DNA of 64,000 nt from Primorskyibacter flagellatus (GTDB taxonomy: Bacteria; Pseudomonadota; Alphaproteobacteria; Rhodobacterales; Rhodobacteraceae): assembly GCF_900176485.1 (NCBI RefSeq), contig NZ_FWYD01000006.1, positions 1 to 64,000 of the forward strand. The letters run 5' to 3'. The notes beneath the pieces are model-generated. The model saw only the letters and a program-made list of their open reading frames with translations, ran no database searches and was not told the DNA's origin. Shown piece by piece: positions 41,204 to 51,802 of the stretch (within the stretch, counting starts at the first letter, position 1; each line of letters opens with the position of its first letter). A program made the translations under genes and the position numbers.

Positions 41204-41583
41204 GGCTGGGCCTCTGCGTAAGGAAGTTGCGTATCTGTTGCTTCGGGTAGTATATTCTTGCGTGCATTGCTGCAAGTGCGAATGTGCGCTTGCAGCATTT
41301 GACAGCGCTCCTGCCGAAAACGGATTGCGGCGAAAGGAACGCCACGGGTCAGGGGGCTTTCTCAGGCGGCCCGCCGGGAAGGGCGCGTTCGTGTTCCCTG
41401 CTGCGATATAGTGATGAATGCTCCTGAATTTCCGGAACTTCCTGCAAATTTCTTGCAAGCAATGATCAATCTGTCGAAGATTCGTGTGCAATTGCGTGCC
41501 TACACCCATAACTTGCGAAACTCATTCACGGCCCCACTTGTTAGGGTCGCAGACAAACGTGATACAGATCCAGAGGTGCCGCC
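41204..41583. other. Divergent control region between mcl1 and dgcN
   Basis: 380 bases without a supported gene; both promoters must lie here. Near the mcl1 side there is a perfect dyad TGCTGCAAG / CTTGCAGCA (41268-41276 and 41289-41297), and near 41443-41459 a second cluster TGCAAATTTCTTGCAAG. Both share the TTGCA core seen in acetate/glyoxylate-type regulators of the ScfR/RamB group (inference). Confidence 0.5.
41268..41297. promoter_or_regulatory. TGCAAG dyad upstream of mcl1
   Basis: Perfect inverted repeat TGCTGCAAG (41268-41276) / CTTGCAGCA (41289-41297) with a 12-base spacer, 65 bases before the mcl1 start. A plausible regulator site; the protein that binds is unknown. Confidence 0.5.
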
Positions 41584-42585
41584 ATGATCCAGACCCCCTA
41601 CCTGTTGTTTCTCGGGGATGCCCCTGATGCGCTTGCAGTAAAAGTTGCTCAGGGCATTCGCGACTGGCGGCCCGACAATGCTGTCGGCCAATTCCGGATG
41701 GACGGCTGCAAGGCCGACATGAAGCTGCCGGACATGACGCTGGCCGAGGCAAAGGCGGCAGGGGCCAAGACGCTGGTGATCGGCGTGGCCAACCGCGGCG
41801 GCGTGATTTCGCAGGCGTGGAAAAAGGTGCTGGTGGCCGCGTTGGAGGAAGGCTTTGACCTTGCCTCCGGCTTGCACAACCTGCTGCGGGATGAGCCCGA
41901 TCTGGTGGCGGTGGCGGCCGACTGCGGGCGCACGCTGCATGATGTGCGCGTGCCGTCAGTGCAATACCCTATCGCGGATGGGGTCAAACGGCGCGGCAAG
42001 CGCGTTCTGGCGGTGGGGACGGATTGCTCAGTCGGCAAGATGTATACCGGGCTGGCGCTGGATCGTGACATGCGCGCGGCGGGGATGAAATCCACCTTCC
42101 GTTCGACCGGCCAGACCGGCATCCTGATCACTGGGGAAGGCATCCCGCTGGATGCGGTCGTGGCTGATTTCATGGCCGGATCTGTGGAATGGCTGACGCC
42201 CGACAATGACGACGACCACTGGGACGTGATCGAGGGGCAGGGCAGCCTGTTCCACGTTTCGTTCTCTGGCGTGACGATGGCCTTGATCCATGGCGGCCAG
42301 CCCGATGCGCTGATCCTCAGCCACGAACCGTCGCGCCCCCATATGCGCGGCCTGCCGGGCTATGCGTTGCCGTCACTGGAGACGTTGCGCGACACGGCAC
42401 TGCCACTGGCGCGGGTCGCCAATCCGGACTGTCAGGTGGTGGGCATCTCGGTCAACACGCAGGCGATGGAAGAGGACGAGGCCCGCGACTATCTGGCGGG
42501 GCTTGAACAACGCATGGGCCTGCCTGCGACCGATCCGTTCCGCTTTGGTACGCAAAAGCTGGTTGAGGCACTGGCCGCCATTTGA
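41584..42585 (+). CDS. dgcN: D-glutamate N-acetyltransferase (DUF1611 family)
   Basis: A 333-residue DUF1611 protein matching DgcN, which acetylates D-glutamate in the first step of D-Glu catabolism. Visible: the N-terminal Rossmann-like YLLFLGDAPDALAVKVAQG, the P-loop-like VGTDCSVGKMYTGLALDRDMRAAG, STGQTGILITGEGIPLDAVVADFMAG, and EGQGSLFHVSFSGVTMALIHGGQPDALILSHEPSR. It lies directly before dgcA and a D-amino-acid transaminase, which supports the call over the older epimerase label. ATG 41584, with GAGGTGCC just upstream. Confidence 0.88.
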   Translation: MIQTPYLLFLGDAPDALAVKVAQGIRDWRPDNAVGQFRMDGCKADMKLPDMTLAEAKAAGAKTLVIGVANRGGVISQAWKKVLVAALEEGFDLASGLHNLLRDEPDLVAVAADCGRTLHDVRVPSVQYPIADGVKRRGKRVLAVGTDCSVGKMYTGLALDRDMRAAGMKSTFRSTGQTGILITGEGIPLDAVVADFMAGSVEWLTPDNDDDHWDVIEGQGSLFHVSFSGVTMALIHGGQPDALILSHEPSRPHMRGLPGYALPSLETLRDTALPLARVANPDCQVVGISVNTQAMEEDEARDYLAGLEQRMGLPATDPFRFGTQKLVEALAAI

Positions 42586-42641
42586 GTTCCGGTTTCGCCC
42601 GTGGCAGGTTGCGACGGGCAGCTAATACAGGAGTATACCCG

Positions 42642-43607
42642 GTGCAGATAGACGTGACGCGCGACGCGTTCCCGCTGGCTCAGGTGTTCCGCATCAGCCG
42701 GGGTGCCCGGACCGAGGCCAAGGTGCTGACCGTCCGTATTGCCAAGAATGGCGTGACCGGATGGGGCGAATGCGTGCCCTACGCCCGCTACGATGAGACG
42801 CTGGACAGCGTCGAGGCCCAGATCGCGGGTCTTCCCGATACGTTCGACCGCACGGCCTTGCAGGGCCTTCTGCCCGCCGGTGCTGCGCGGAATGCCGTCG
42901 ATTGTGCCCTGTGGGATTTGGAGGCGAAGACAGCGGACAAGCGGGTGTGGGAACTCGCTGGGCTGGCGGAACCACATCCCGAGATCACCGCCTATACCTT
43001 GTCGCTGGACGAGCCCGACGCGATGCGCGCGTCCGCTGCAAAGCACGCCCATCGGCCCTTGCTGAAGATCAAGCTGGGCACGCCCGACGATATGCCCCGG
43101 CTAGAGGCCGTCCGCGCGGGCGCGCCGAAATCCAGCATCATCATTGATGCGAACGAGGGCTGGAGCGCCGAGATCTACGCCGATCTCGCTCCGCATCTCA
43201 GCCGTCTTGGCGTGGCGCTGGTTGAACAACCGCTGCCTGCGGGCGAGGATTCTGCATTGGACGGGATCGCGCGTCCGGTGCCGGTCTGCGCCGATGAAAG
43301 CTGCCATGACCGTCACGATCTGGACAGGCTTCAGGGGCGCTATGACATGGTCAATATAAAGCTGGACAAGACCGGCGGGCTGACAGAGGCGCTGGCCACC
43401 CTCGAACGGGCGAAGCGGTTGGGCTTTCGCGTGATGATCGGTTGCATGGTCGGAAGCTCTTTGGCGATGGCGCCTGCGGTGCTGCTGGCACAGGGGGCCG
43501 AGGTGACGGACCTTGACGGGCCGCTCCTGCTGGCTAAAGACCGTGACGACGCGCTGGTTTTCAACGAGGCGGGGGTTCACCCGTCCGAAGCCGCACTTTG
43601 GGGGTGA
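42642..43607 (+). CDS. dgcA: N-acetyl-D-glutamate racemase (enolase superfamily)
   Basis: A 321-residue enolase-superfamily enzyme of the dipeptide-epimerase subgroup. Catalytic pieces: KIKLG (the Lys pair on strand two), metal ligands in IIDANEGW, VEQPLP and CADESCHD, and the second Lys in NIKLDKTGG. As partner of DgcN it would turn N-acetyl-D-Glu into the L form. It starts with GTG at 42642, 7-8 bases after CAGGAG. Part of the dgcN-dgcA-dat operon. Confidence 0.9.
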   Translation: MQIDVTRDAFPLAQVFRISRGARTEAKVLTVRIAKNGVTGWGECVPYARYDETLDSVEAQIAGLPDTFDRTALQGLLPAGAARNAVDCALWDLEAKTADKRVWELAGLAEPHPEITAYTLSLDEPDAMRASAAKHAHRPLLKIKLGTPDDMPRLEAVRAGAPKSSIIIDANEGWSAEIYADLAPHLSRLGVALVEQPLPAGEDSALDGIARPVPVCADESCHDRHDLDRLQGRYDMVNIKLDKTGGLTEALATLERAKRLGFRVMIGCMVGSSLAMAPAVLLAQGAEVTDLDGPLLLAKDRDDALVFNEAGVHPSEAALWG

Positions 43608-43662
43608 TCCGCCCCGCTAGCCACGACCGGGTGCCGCACCCGAAAGAACAAAGGACCACGAC

Positions 43663-44526
43663 ATGAGCCGCACCGTCTATGTGAATGGCGACTACCTGCC
43701 CGAGGCCGACGCCAAGATCTCGATCTTCGACCGGGGCTTTCTGATGGCGGACGGTGTCTACGAGGTAACAAGCGTTCTGGACGGCAAGCTGATCGACTTT
43801 GACGGCCATGCCGTGCGGCTGGAACGGTCATTGACAGAGCTGGATATGGGCATGCCCATGTCCAGGGACGACCTGCTGGAGATCCACCGAGAGTTGGTGC
43901 GGCTGAACGAGATTGACGAGGGGATGATCTATCTTCAGATCACCCGAGGTGCCCCTGCGGACCGCGATTTTGCCTTCCCCGACCCGGAAGAGACCGCGCA
44001 GACGGTGGTGCTGTTCACCCAGAACAAGCCCGGACTGGCCGATAATCCGGTCGCGAAACAGGGCATCAAGGTGATCTCGATCGAGGATATCCGTTGGGGC
44101 CGCCGCGACATCAAGACGGTGCAGCTGCTTTACCCGTCGATGGGTAAGATGATGGCCAAGAAGGCAGGTGCCGATGATGCCTGGATGGTCGAGGATGGTT
44201 TCGTGACCGAGGGCACTTCGAACAACGCCTATATCGTCAAGGGCAACAAGATCATCACGCGCGAGCTGTCCAAGGACATCCTGCATGGCATCACCCGCGC
44301 CGCGGTCCTGCGTTTCGCGCGCGAGGCGCAGATGGAGGTGGAAGAACGCAATTTCACCATCGACGAGGTCAAACAGGCGGATGAGGCGTTCATCACGTCG
44401 GCCTCGACTTTCGTGATGCCTGTGGTGGCGATTGACGGCACGGCGATTGGCGACGGGGTGCCGGGCGCAAAGGCGCTGCGGCTGCGCGAGATCTATCTGG
44501 AGGAAAGCCGCAAGACTGCGGTCTGA
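43663..44526 (+). CDS. D-amino-acid transaminase
   Basis: A 287-residue class IV PLP aminotransferase. Typical of D-alanine transaminases: FDRGFLMADGVYEVTSVLDGKL at the start, the PLP-lysine region RRDIKTVQLLYPSMGKMMAKK, TEGTSNNAYIV, and ITSASTFVMPVVAIDG. It interconverts D-amino acids and keto acids, for example making D-glutamate from D-alanine, and so links peptidoglycan-derived D-amino acids to the dgcN/dgcA route. It starts 55 bases after dgcA, probably in the same transcript. Confidence 0.93.
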   Translation: MSRTVYVNGDYLPEADAKISIFDRGFLMADGVYEVTSVLDGKLIDFDGHAVRLERSLTELDMGMPMSRDDLLEIHRELVRLNEIDEGMIYLQITRGAPADRDFAFPDPEETAQTVVLFTQNKPGLADNPVAKQGIKVISIEDIRWGRRDIKTVQLLYPSMGKMMAKKAGADDAWMVEDGFVTEGTSNNAYIVKGNKIITRELSKDILHGITRAAVLRFAREAQMEVEERNFTIDEVKQADEAFITSASTFVMPVVAIDGTAIGDGVPGAKALRLREIYLEESRKTAV

Positions 44527-44603
44527 GGTTTCGCGGCGAAACCTAAGCCTTTAATATTAAACAATTAAATGTAAATTCTGTGCGCGATGCAACAAGGGTT
44601 TGT

Positions 44604-45017
44604 TTACTCGACTTGCATCGCGGGCCGTTCATATAGTCCGGTGATGCAGCCGGTTTCGTCGTCGAGTTGACTGGCGCGATAATCCAGACGCTCGGGCACT
44701 TCGAAGCGGGCGCAAAGCCGGAAGGTGGTGTCGCTTTGCCGGTCGTAACGGTAGGGCGCGCCAGTGAACGGATCCTCGCGGGGCGTGTCCTCCGGGCAGG
44801 CGGCGACCGGCGACAGGGTCGGGGGCAGGGTGTCTTGCCCGCCCTTGCGCGCGACGCAAACCACAAAACGCTCAAGCGCGGTCAGATCATTGAGCCGGGC
44901 AAAGTCGCGTTTCTCGGCCCGGCCCATGCCCGGCCCGCCGGTTTGCATCAGCGCAAGCGCCAGCATCGCGGCGACAAGCACGGTCAGGCACCAGACGGCA
45001 AGTCGGTCAGGTTTCAT
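44604..45017 (-). CDS. Hypothetical membrane-anchored protein
   Basis: A 137-residue protein, not recognised. One N-terminal membrane helix (about 8-26, WCLTVLVAAMLALALMQ), then a soluble periplasmic domain with Cys residues at FVVCVARKGG, ACPED, LCARFE and GCITGLYE. The even number of cysteines outside suggests disulfides. It overlaps the preceding DUF5671-like gene by 11 bases on the same strand, so the two belong together with the DUF1244 gene. Confidence 0.8.
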   Translation of the reverse strand: MKPDRLAVWCLTVLVAAMLALALMQTGGPGMGRAEKRDFARLNDLTALERFVVCVARKGGQDTLPPTLSPVAACPEDTPREDPFTGAPYRYDRQSDTTFRLCARFEVPERLDYRASQLDDETGCITGLYERPAMQVE

Positions 45018-45651
45018 TTTCAGCCTTTGTCGGATCGGAGGCCATCAGGCCTTTGACATACAGAAAGGCCAGCACGGCCAGCAGGGCGACAAGGGCGGAT
45101 TTTGCCGCGAAGCGCAGGGACAGATCGCCCGACAGGAAGGTGAAGACCACGGAAATGGCATCCCCGAGAAGGGTGAGCGCGGCAAGAAACAGCGCAAGAA
45201 ACCCCAGCACCGCCCGCGCGCGGGACCTGCGTTGGGCACCGTCCTGCCGGGTCGCGCGGACCATTCTGCGGTCAAGGATCAGGAACAGCGGCAGGAATAT
45301 CGCCAGCACGGCAATGGGCCAGCGCATCCGCGCTGCCAGGCGCATGAGTCTGTCCGCCGGGTCCGGCAGCCAACTGTCGATCAGGGCAAAGCCGAGCGGA
45401 ACGGAAAAGCCCAGAACCACGGCCAATGCCGTGAACATCAGTGCATAAAGAAAAGCGTCACGCGCGCCCAGAGATGGCAACGGCTTTGGCACGGGCAGGG
45501 CAAAACCGTCTTGCGCCCATTGGCCCATCGCATGGTCGATTTCGCTTGCCGACCAGCCCGCAGCGCGCAGCCGGGCGGCAATCTCTGTCCGGTCGTGGCC
45601 GGCGGCCAGCGCGGTTTGCACAAACCCTGTCAGCCGATCATCGCCAGCCAT
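45007..45651 (-). CDS. DUF5671-like membrane protein
   Basis: A 214-residue protein. The N-terminal 45 residues (DRLTGFVQTALAAGHDRTEIAARLRAAGWSASEIDHAM) form a small UBA-like helical domain common before DUF5671. Four membrane helices follow (about 65-90, 105-125, 145-165, 185-205). Function unknown. Starting at 45651 (MAGDDRL) removes an unlikely Arg/Ser-rich extension that runs into the DUF1244 gene. It is 7 bases after the DUF1244 stop. Confidence 0.8.
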   Translation of the reverse strand: MAGDDRLTGFVQTALAAGHDRTEIAARLRAAGWSASEIDHAMGQWAQDGFALPVPKPLPSLGARDAFLYALMFTALAVVLGFSVPLGFALIDSWLPDPADRLMRLAARMRWPIAVLAIFLPLFLILDRRMVRATRQDGAQRRSRARAVLGFLALFLAALTLLGDAISVVFTFLSGDLSLRFAAKSALVALLAVLAFLYVKGLMASDPTKAENET

Positions 45652-45658
45652 TGCCTTG

Positions 45659-45973
45659 TCAGCCCTTGGGGCCGACATTTTCGGCGAAGGCCTTCTTGAA
45701 GGCGTCCTGCTTATCCGCGCCCGCATCGGTCTGGTAGTTGGCTTTCCAGTCGTCCATCGTCATGCCGTAGAACGCCTCGCGGCCTTCGTCCTTGGACATC
45801 TCGATGCCGCGTTCATTGGCGGCCTCCTGATACCAGCGCGACAGGCAGTTCCGGCAGAACCCGGTCAGGTTCATCATGTCGATATTCTGTACATCGGTGC
45901 GGTCTTGCATCAGGTGCTGGCGCAAGCGGCGAAAGGCGGCGGCCTCAAGTTCGATGCGGGTCTGGTCATCCAT
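45659..45973 (-). CDS. DUF1244 domain protein
   Basis: A 104-residue protein of a well-conserved proteobacterial family: FRRLRQHLMQDRTDVQNIDMMNLTGFCRNCLSRWYQEAANERG, then MSKDEGREAFYGMTMDDWKANYQ. The GFCRNCLSRWY pair of Cys could bind metal. Role unknown. First gene of a three-gene minus-strand group with the DUF5671-like and anchored proteins. Confidence 0.93.
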   Translation of the reverse strand: MDDQTRIELEAAAFRRLRQHLMQDRTDVQNIDMMNLTGFCRNCLSRWYQEAANERGIEMSKDEGREAFYGMTMDDWKANYQTDAGADKQDAFKKAFAENVGPKG

Positions 45974-46007
45974 GTCGTGTCTCCTTGTCGGTGGCCCTGG
46001 CCATCAT

Positions 46008-46745
46008 TCAAAGGTGGGTATCGGCAAGGGCGGCTTCAAGCAGCGGTGCAAGGCGCCGGCCCCAGGCCTGTTGCTGATCCGGTGTGGCGATCAGATCGTG
46101 GCGTAGCTCGATCAGTACGTTCAGCCGCCCGTGTTGCAGCGCGTGCCGGTCAATCGAGTCGCCGGGCAGGTGACCGCCGTAAGGTTGGTTCATCCCGACA
46201 ACCAGATCGCCTTCGGCGGTCAGGCGGTGAAACATCGGTTCCGTCAGGCGTTCGTCGTAAGCGTGCAGCACGCCGATATGCCACGGGCGCGGTGGCCGCC
46301 CCTTGAGCTGTGGCGTGAAGCTGTGGATCGACACGATCACCCGTTTCGGATGCAGCGCCGCCACTTCCTCCACTGCTGCATGATAGGGCCGGTGATAGGC
46401 GTCAAGCCGGCGCTTGCGCTCTGCCGCATCGGCATGGCGGTTGCCGGGAATCACCGTTCCGTCATAGAGCCGCATCAGCAGGGTCGGGTCATCTTCGCCG
46501 CGATTGGGGTCAATGACCAGCCGCGAGAAATTGGACAGCGCCACCGGGGCATCCAGCGCGTCTGCAAGGGCGCGGCTGACGCCTGCGGCCCCTATATCAT
46601 AGGCGATATGACGCGCCATTTCGCTTTCGGGCAGCCCCAATGTGCCGCCAAGTTCGGGTGGCACAAGGTTGCTGGCGTGATCGCAGGTGACCATCCAGCG
46701 AGACGGGCGTTGCGCACCTTCGATGAAATATGGTTGATACGTCAT
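46008..46745 (-). CDS. N-formylglutamate amidohydrolase
   Basis: A 245-residue hydrolase of the HutG/FGase fold, which splits N-formyl-L-glutamate (last step of one histidine route) or related N-acyl amino acids. Seen: MVTCDHASNLVPPELGGTLGL at the N-terminus, MARHIAYDIGAAGVSRALADALDAP, a metal-site His in IVSIHSFTPQLKG, and LIELRHDLI. I start it at 46745 (MTYQPYF). No other hut genes nearby, so the true substrate is open. Confidence 0.9.
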   Translation of the reverse strand: MTYQPYFIEGAQRPSRWMVTCDHASNLVPPELGGTLGLPESEMARHIAYDIGAAGVSRALADALDAPVALSNFSRLVIDPNRGEDDPTLLMRLYDGTVIPGNRHADAAERKRRLDAYHRPYHAAVEEVAALHPKRVIVSIHSFTPQLKGRPPRPWHIGVLHAYDERLTEPMFHRLTAEGDLVVGMNQPYGGHLPGDSIDRHALQHGRLNVLIELRHDLIATPDQQQAWGRRLAPLLEAALADTHL

Positions 46746-46889
46746 GTGATTTTCATGTTGCTTGGCGATTGCATAGGGCAGTTGCGTCAGAATGTGAAAT
46801 GGGCAATAACGCCCCAAAGGGCTCGTTAGCGATAACATCGCTGCGCCGATCCCGCCTGCGAAAAATCAATATGCAAAGGAAGAGCTGAT

Positions 46890-48335
<1,446 letters not shown>

Positions 48336-48375
48336 AAACGGCGCGAGACGGCGTTTGGAAAAGAAGGGGCGAGGC

Positions 48376-48600
48376 ATGGAGAGTGATCTTTACCTCGTCC
48401 TCGGTTGCGTTCTGGGCACATTTTCGATCACGCGGGCGGCCTCTGCGCTGGCGGACGGGCGCGCGCCGATATTTGCGCTGATCATGTTGATCGTCGGCGG
48501 CGGGCTTGTCGGCTATGCGTACCATCTGGAACCCGGCGGGCTGACTTTTGACGACGTGCCGCGCGCTTTCGCTGCTGTTATCGGACGCATCATCAACTGA
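48376..48600 (+). CDS. Small two-helix membrane protein
   Basis: A 74-residue protein, not named by family. Two membrane helices (about 5-20, 30-50) and a short acidic C-terminus with LTFDDVPRAFAAVIGRI. It sits between pyk and rpmI, a position conserved in relatives as far as I recall. ATG 48376 with GGGGCGAGG upstream. Confidence 0.75.
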   Translation: MESDLYLVLGCVLGTFSITRAASALADGRAPIFALIMLIVGGGLVGYAYHLEPGGLTFDDVPRAFAAVIGRIIN

Positions 48601-48722
48601 AATCGCGGATCGGTTCTTGTCATCCGGGCAGGCTGCGCGTATAGGGCGGCTTCGCCTGCGCGTCCGGCTTAAGTGGCATGCCGAGTCGCGCGGTAACCGA
48701 ACCTAATATCAAGGAGCCGGAA

Positions 48723-48923
48723 ATGCCCAAGATGAAGACGAAATCGAGCTGCAAGAAGCGGTTCAAGATCACGGCCTCGGGCCGGATCAAGGCGGGTCAG
48801 GCAGGCAAGCGCCACGGCATGATCAAGCGCTCGACCAAGTTCATCCGCGATGCGCGCGGAACCACCGTTTTGGCCAAGGCTGATGAGCAGATCATCAAGC
48901 CAATGATGCCCTACGCGCGCTGA
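48723..48923 (+). CDS. rpmI: 50S ribosomal protein L35
   Basis: A 66-residue basic ribosomal protein: [50 protein letters not shown]. Full length, with AAGGAGCCGG before the start. It is 14 bases before rplT, the standard rpmI-rplT pair. Confidence 0.98.
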   Translation: MPKMKTKSSCKKRFKITASGRIKAGQAGKRHGMIKRSTKFIRDARGTTVLAKADEQIIKPMMPYAR

Positions 48924-48937
48924 AGGAGATCTGAACA

Positions 48938-49303
48938 ATGGCACGAGTCAAAGGTGGGACAGTCACCCACGCCCGTCACAAGAAAGTCACAGACGCAGCG
49001 AAGGGCTATTATGGCCGCCGCAAGAACACCTTCAAGGTGGCGCGTCAGGCTGTCGACAAAGCAAACCAATACGCCACACGCGACCGCAAGAACCGCAAGC
49101 GGAACTTCCGCGCGCTGTGGATCCAGCGGATCAACGCGGCTGTTCGCGGCCATGACGAAACGCTGACATATTCGCGCTTCATCAACGGTCTGGGTCTTGC
49201 CGGGATCGAAGTGGACCGCAAGGTTCTGGCCGATCTGGCCGTCCATGAGCCCGAAGCGTTCAACGCGATCGTGGATCAGGCGAAAGCCGCATTGCCCGCA
49301 TAA
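48938..49303 (+). CDS. rplT: 50S ribosomal protein L20
   Basis: A 121-residue ribosomal protein that starts assembly of the large subunit and in many bacteria represses its own operon. Signature: [54 protein letters not shown], and [24 protein letters not shown]. Followed by a strong terminator at 49331. Confidence 0.98.
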   Translation: MARVKGGTVTHARHKKVTDAAKGYYGRRKNTFKVARQAVDKANQYATRDRKNRKRNFRALWIQRINAAVRGHDETLTYSRFINGLGLAGIEVDRKVLADLAVHEPEAFNAIVDQAKAALPA

Positions 49304-49330
49304 GCCTGGCAATCGGTCGAAAAGATCAAA

Positions 49331-49360
49331 GGGTCGTCTCTTCGGAGGCGGCCCTTTTTC
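49331..49360 (+). terminator. Rho-independent terminator of rpmI-rplT
   Basis: GGGTCGTCTC (49331-49340) pairs with GAGGCGGCCC (49345-49354), 10 bp with two G-U pairs, around a TTCG tetraloop; a run of five T follows. It starts 27 bases after the rplT stop. Confidence 0.92.
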
Positions 49361-49480
49361 TTATGCGGCACCTGCTGCGGGGGGCTCATGACGTTATTGC
49401 CCGGTCACACACGCGCTGATAGCATTGCGTCAGCTTGCAGCACGTCCGGGCTGCGCCATACTCAGCCAAGCGGAGCGCGC

Positions 49481-50590
49481 ATGACCCGAATTCTCTCTCT
49501 GAAATTCCTCGTTGCGGCGCTTGTGCTGTCGTTTCTTGTCGGTTGCGGGCGTCCGCCGGAACTGATCGGCGTGGTCAACCCGGACTTCCCGGCAGCGTCC
49601 TTCGATCTTAACCGTCAGAAAGTCTTTATCGCCACGACGCGGCAGGCGACCGAGGTGACGGGCGCGTTCTTTACCGCCCAAAGAGCGCCAGAGCTGGGCT
49701 TGGCCTCTGTCGAGGTCACGATACCGCCCAACCATATGCCCGGCCGGGTGGAGCGTGCGCGGCAGTTGCCGCCGGACCCGAGGCGCGAATTCACCGTGGT
49801 CGATCCGACCGTCTTTGACAGCGACGGCGCTTTTATCGCGGCGCTGAACAAGGAGTTGGCAACAAGACCCCCCGGTCAGCGGTCGGTCATGTTTTTCGTT
49901 CACGGCTATAACACCAGCGCCAGCGACGGCATCCTGCGGCTGGCGCAGTTCGTCGAGGATACGAAGTTCGAGGGCGTGCCGGTGCTGTTCACCTGGGCCT
50001 CGGCGGCGCGAACGCCGCGCTATGTCTATGATCTGAACAGCGCGCTGGTGGCCCGCGCCAAGCTGAAGGAAATCACCCAGATCCTGACCCGCACCAATGC
50101 CGAGGGGTTCGGCATCTTCGCCCATTCGATGGGGACCTTCCTGACCATGGAGGGGCTTGTCGATGCGCAACTGGCCTCACGGTTGAAACGTCACGGCAAG
50201 CTGGAACATATCGTTCTGGCCGCGCCGGATATTGATATTGACCTGTTCCGCACACAGGTCAGCATCCTTCCGGCCTCGATCCGGGAAAAGATGTATGTGC
50301 TGGTCTCCAAGGATGATTTCGCCCTGCGCATCTCGCGCCGCATTGCGGGCGGGGTCCCGCGGGTCGGGGCGGCGGATACGGCGATGCTGGAACGGCTGGG
50401 AGTGACGGTGATTGACCTGTCGAAGATCCATGATGCAAGCTCCAGCAACCATACGAAATTCGCGGGCTCGCCGCAGGTGGTGCAGATCATCGGGCAGGGG
50501 TTGAACGCCAACACCCAGTTCAGCCAGTCGCCATCGCCGGCGCTGGGGCAGCTTCTGGCGGCGTCACCGATCCAGATTTTCGGAAACTGA
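49481..50590 (+). CDS. Alpha/beta-hydrolase lipoprotein (DUF900 type)
   Basis: A 369-residue putative esterase. N-terminal lipoprotein signal with lipobox LVGC (Cys at about residue 19: FLVAALVLSFLVGCGRPP), so it is probably attached to a membrane in the periplasm. The DUF900 hydrolase core contains VMFFVHGYNTSASDGI (oxyanion region), then the nucleophile elbow FAHSMGTFL (Ser) and a C-terminal region with the acid and His. I start it at 49481 to give the signal peptide; GGAGCG precedes it. Substrate unknown. Confidence 0.88.
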   Translation: MTRILSLKFLVAALVLSFLVGCGRPPELIGVVNPDFPAASFDLNRQKVFIATTRQATEVTGAFFTAQRAPELGLASVEVTIPPNHMPGRVERARQLPPDPRREFTVVDPTVFDSDGAFIAALNKELATRPPGQRSVMFFVHGYNTSASDGILRLAQFVEDTKFEGVPVLFTWASAARTPRYVYDLNSALVARAKLKEITQILTRTNAEGFGIFAHSMGTFLTMEGLVDAQLASRLKRHGKLEHIVLAAPDIDIDLFRTQVSILPASIREKMYVLVSKDDFALRISRRIAGGVPRVGAADTAMLERLGVTVIDLSKIHDASSSNHTKFAGSPQVVQIIGQGLNANTQFSQSPSPALGQLLAASPIQIFGN

Positions 50591-50637
50591 GCCGAACCGC
50601 GCCGCCTTTGGATCTTTCAACATCCGGCAGACAAGGT

Positions 50638-50667
50638 ACCGGGCGCGGGTGATTGCGCGCGCCCGGT
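50638..50667 (+). terminator. GC-rich hairpin between the hydrolase and pheS
   Basis: ACCGGGCGCG (50638-50647) pairs perfectly with CGCGCCCGGT (50658-50667) around a 10-base loop. Only a weak TCTT follows. It may end the hydrolase transcript or act as a leader hairpin for pheS; no leader peptide rich in Phe was seen. Confidence 0.5.
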
Positions 50668-50723
50668 CTTGAATTCACGGCCTCTTGTGATAGCAGGATG
50701 CCAATCAATTCCGGGGTGCGGCA

Positions 50724-51797
50724 ATGGACGATCTGAAATCAAAATACCTGAACCTGATTGCCGATGCGGGCGACGAATCCTCGCTGGAGGAGATCCGCCT
50801 GACGGCCGTGGGCAAAAAGGGCGAAGTGGCGCTGAAGATGCGCGAGCTTGGCAAGATGACGCCCGAGGAGCGGCAGGTCGCCGGGCCGGCGCTGAACGCG
50901 CTGAAGGACGAGATCAACGCGGCGCTGGCCGCCAAGAAGGCCGCGTTGGGCGATGCCGCGCTGGACGAACGGTTGCGGGCGGAATGGCTGGACGTGACGC
51001 TGCCTGCGCGCGGCGTGCGTCAGGGCACCATTCACCCGATCAGTCAGGTGACGGAAGAAGTGACCGCGATCCTTGCCGAGATGGGATTTTCCGTCGCCGA
51101 AGGGCCGCAGATCGACACGGATTGGTATAATTTCGACGCGCTGAACATCCCCGGCCATCACCCCGCACGGGCCGAGATGGACACGTTCTACATGCATCGC
51201 GCCGAGGGCGACGAGCGCCCGCCGCATGTGCTGCGCACCCATACCTCGCCGGTGCAGATCCGGCATATGGAGAAATACGGCGCGCCGTGCCGGATCATCG
51301 CGCCGGGGCGGGTGTACCGCGCCGATTACGACCAGACCCACACGCCGATGTTCCATCAGGTCGAGGGGCTGGCGATCGACAAGGACATTTCCATGGCGAA
51401 CCTGAAATGGGTGCTGGAGGAGTTCTTTTCGGCCTTCTTCGAGGTGGACGGCATCAAGACCCGCTTCCGCGCCTCGCACTTCCCGTTCACGGAACCCTCG
51501 GCCGAGGTCGATATCCAGTGTTCCTGGGAAGACGGCCAGCTCAAGATCGGGCAGGGCGACGGCTGGCTGGAGGTTCTGGGGTCGGGCATGGTCCACCCCA
51601 AGGTGCTGACAGCGGCGGGCGTCGATCCGGCCGAGTGGCAGGGCTTTGCCTTCGGCATGGGCATCGACCGGATCGCCATGCTGAAATACGGCATCCCCGA
51701 CCTACGCGCGTTCTTCGACAGCGACCTGCGCTGGCTGCGGCATTACGGGTTCGCATCGCTGGACGTCCCGACCCTGCGGGGCGGGTTGAGTAGGTGA
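50724..51797 (+). CDS. pheS: Phenylalanyl-tRNA synthetase alpha chain
   Basis: A 357-residue catalytic subunit. N-terminal coiled-coil arm (about 1-90), then the class II core: [31 protein letters not shown], motif 2 [27 protein letters not shown], and motif 3 [22 protein letters not shown]. Full length. In most relatives pheT follows closely; here more than 1.1 kb with two genes and an inverted-repeat element comes between. Confidence 0.98.
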   Translation: MDDLKSKYLNLIADAGDESSLEEIRLTAVGKKGEVALKMRELGKMTPEERQVAGPALNALKDEINAALAAKKAALGDAALDERLRAEWLDVTLPARGVRQGTIHPISQVTEEVTAILAEMGFSVAEGPQIDTDWYNFDALNIPGHHPARAEMDTFYMHRAEGDERPPHVLRTHTSPVQIRHMEKYGAPCRIIAPGRVYRADYDQTHTPMFHQVEGLAIDKDISMANLKWVLEEFFSAFFEVDGIKTRFRASHFPFTEPSAEVDIQCSWEDGQLKIGQGDGWLEVLGSGMVHPKVLTAAGVDPAEWQGFAFGMGIDRIAMLKYGIPDLRAFFDSDLRWLRHYGFASLDVPTLRGGLSR

Positions 51798-51802
51798 GCT
51801 AG

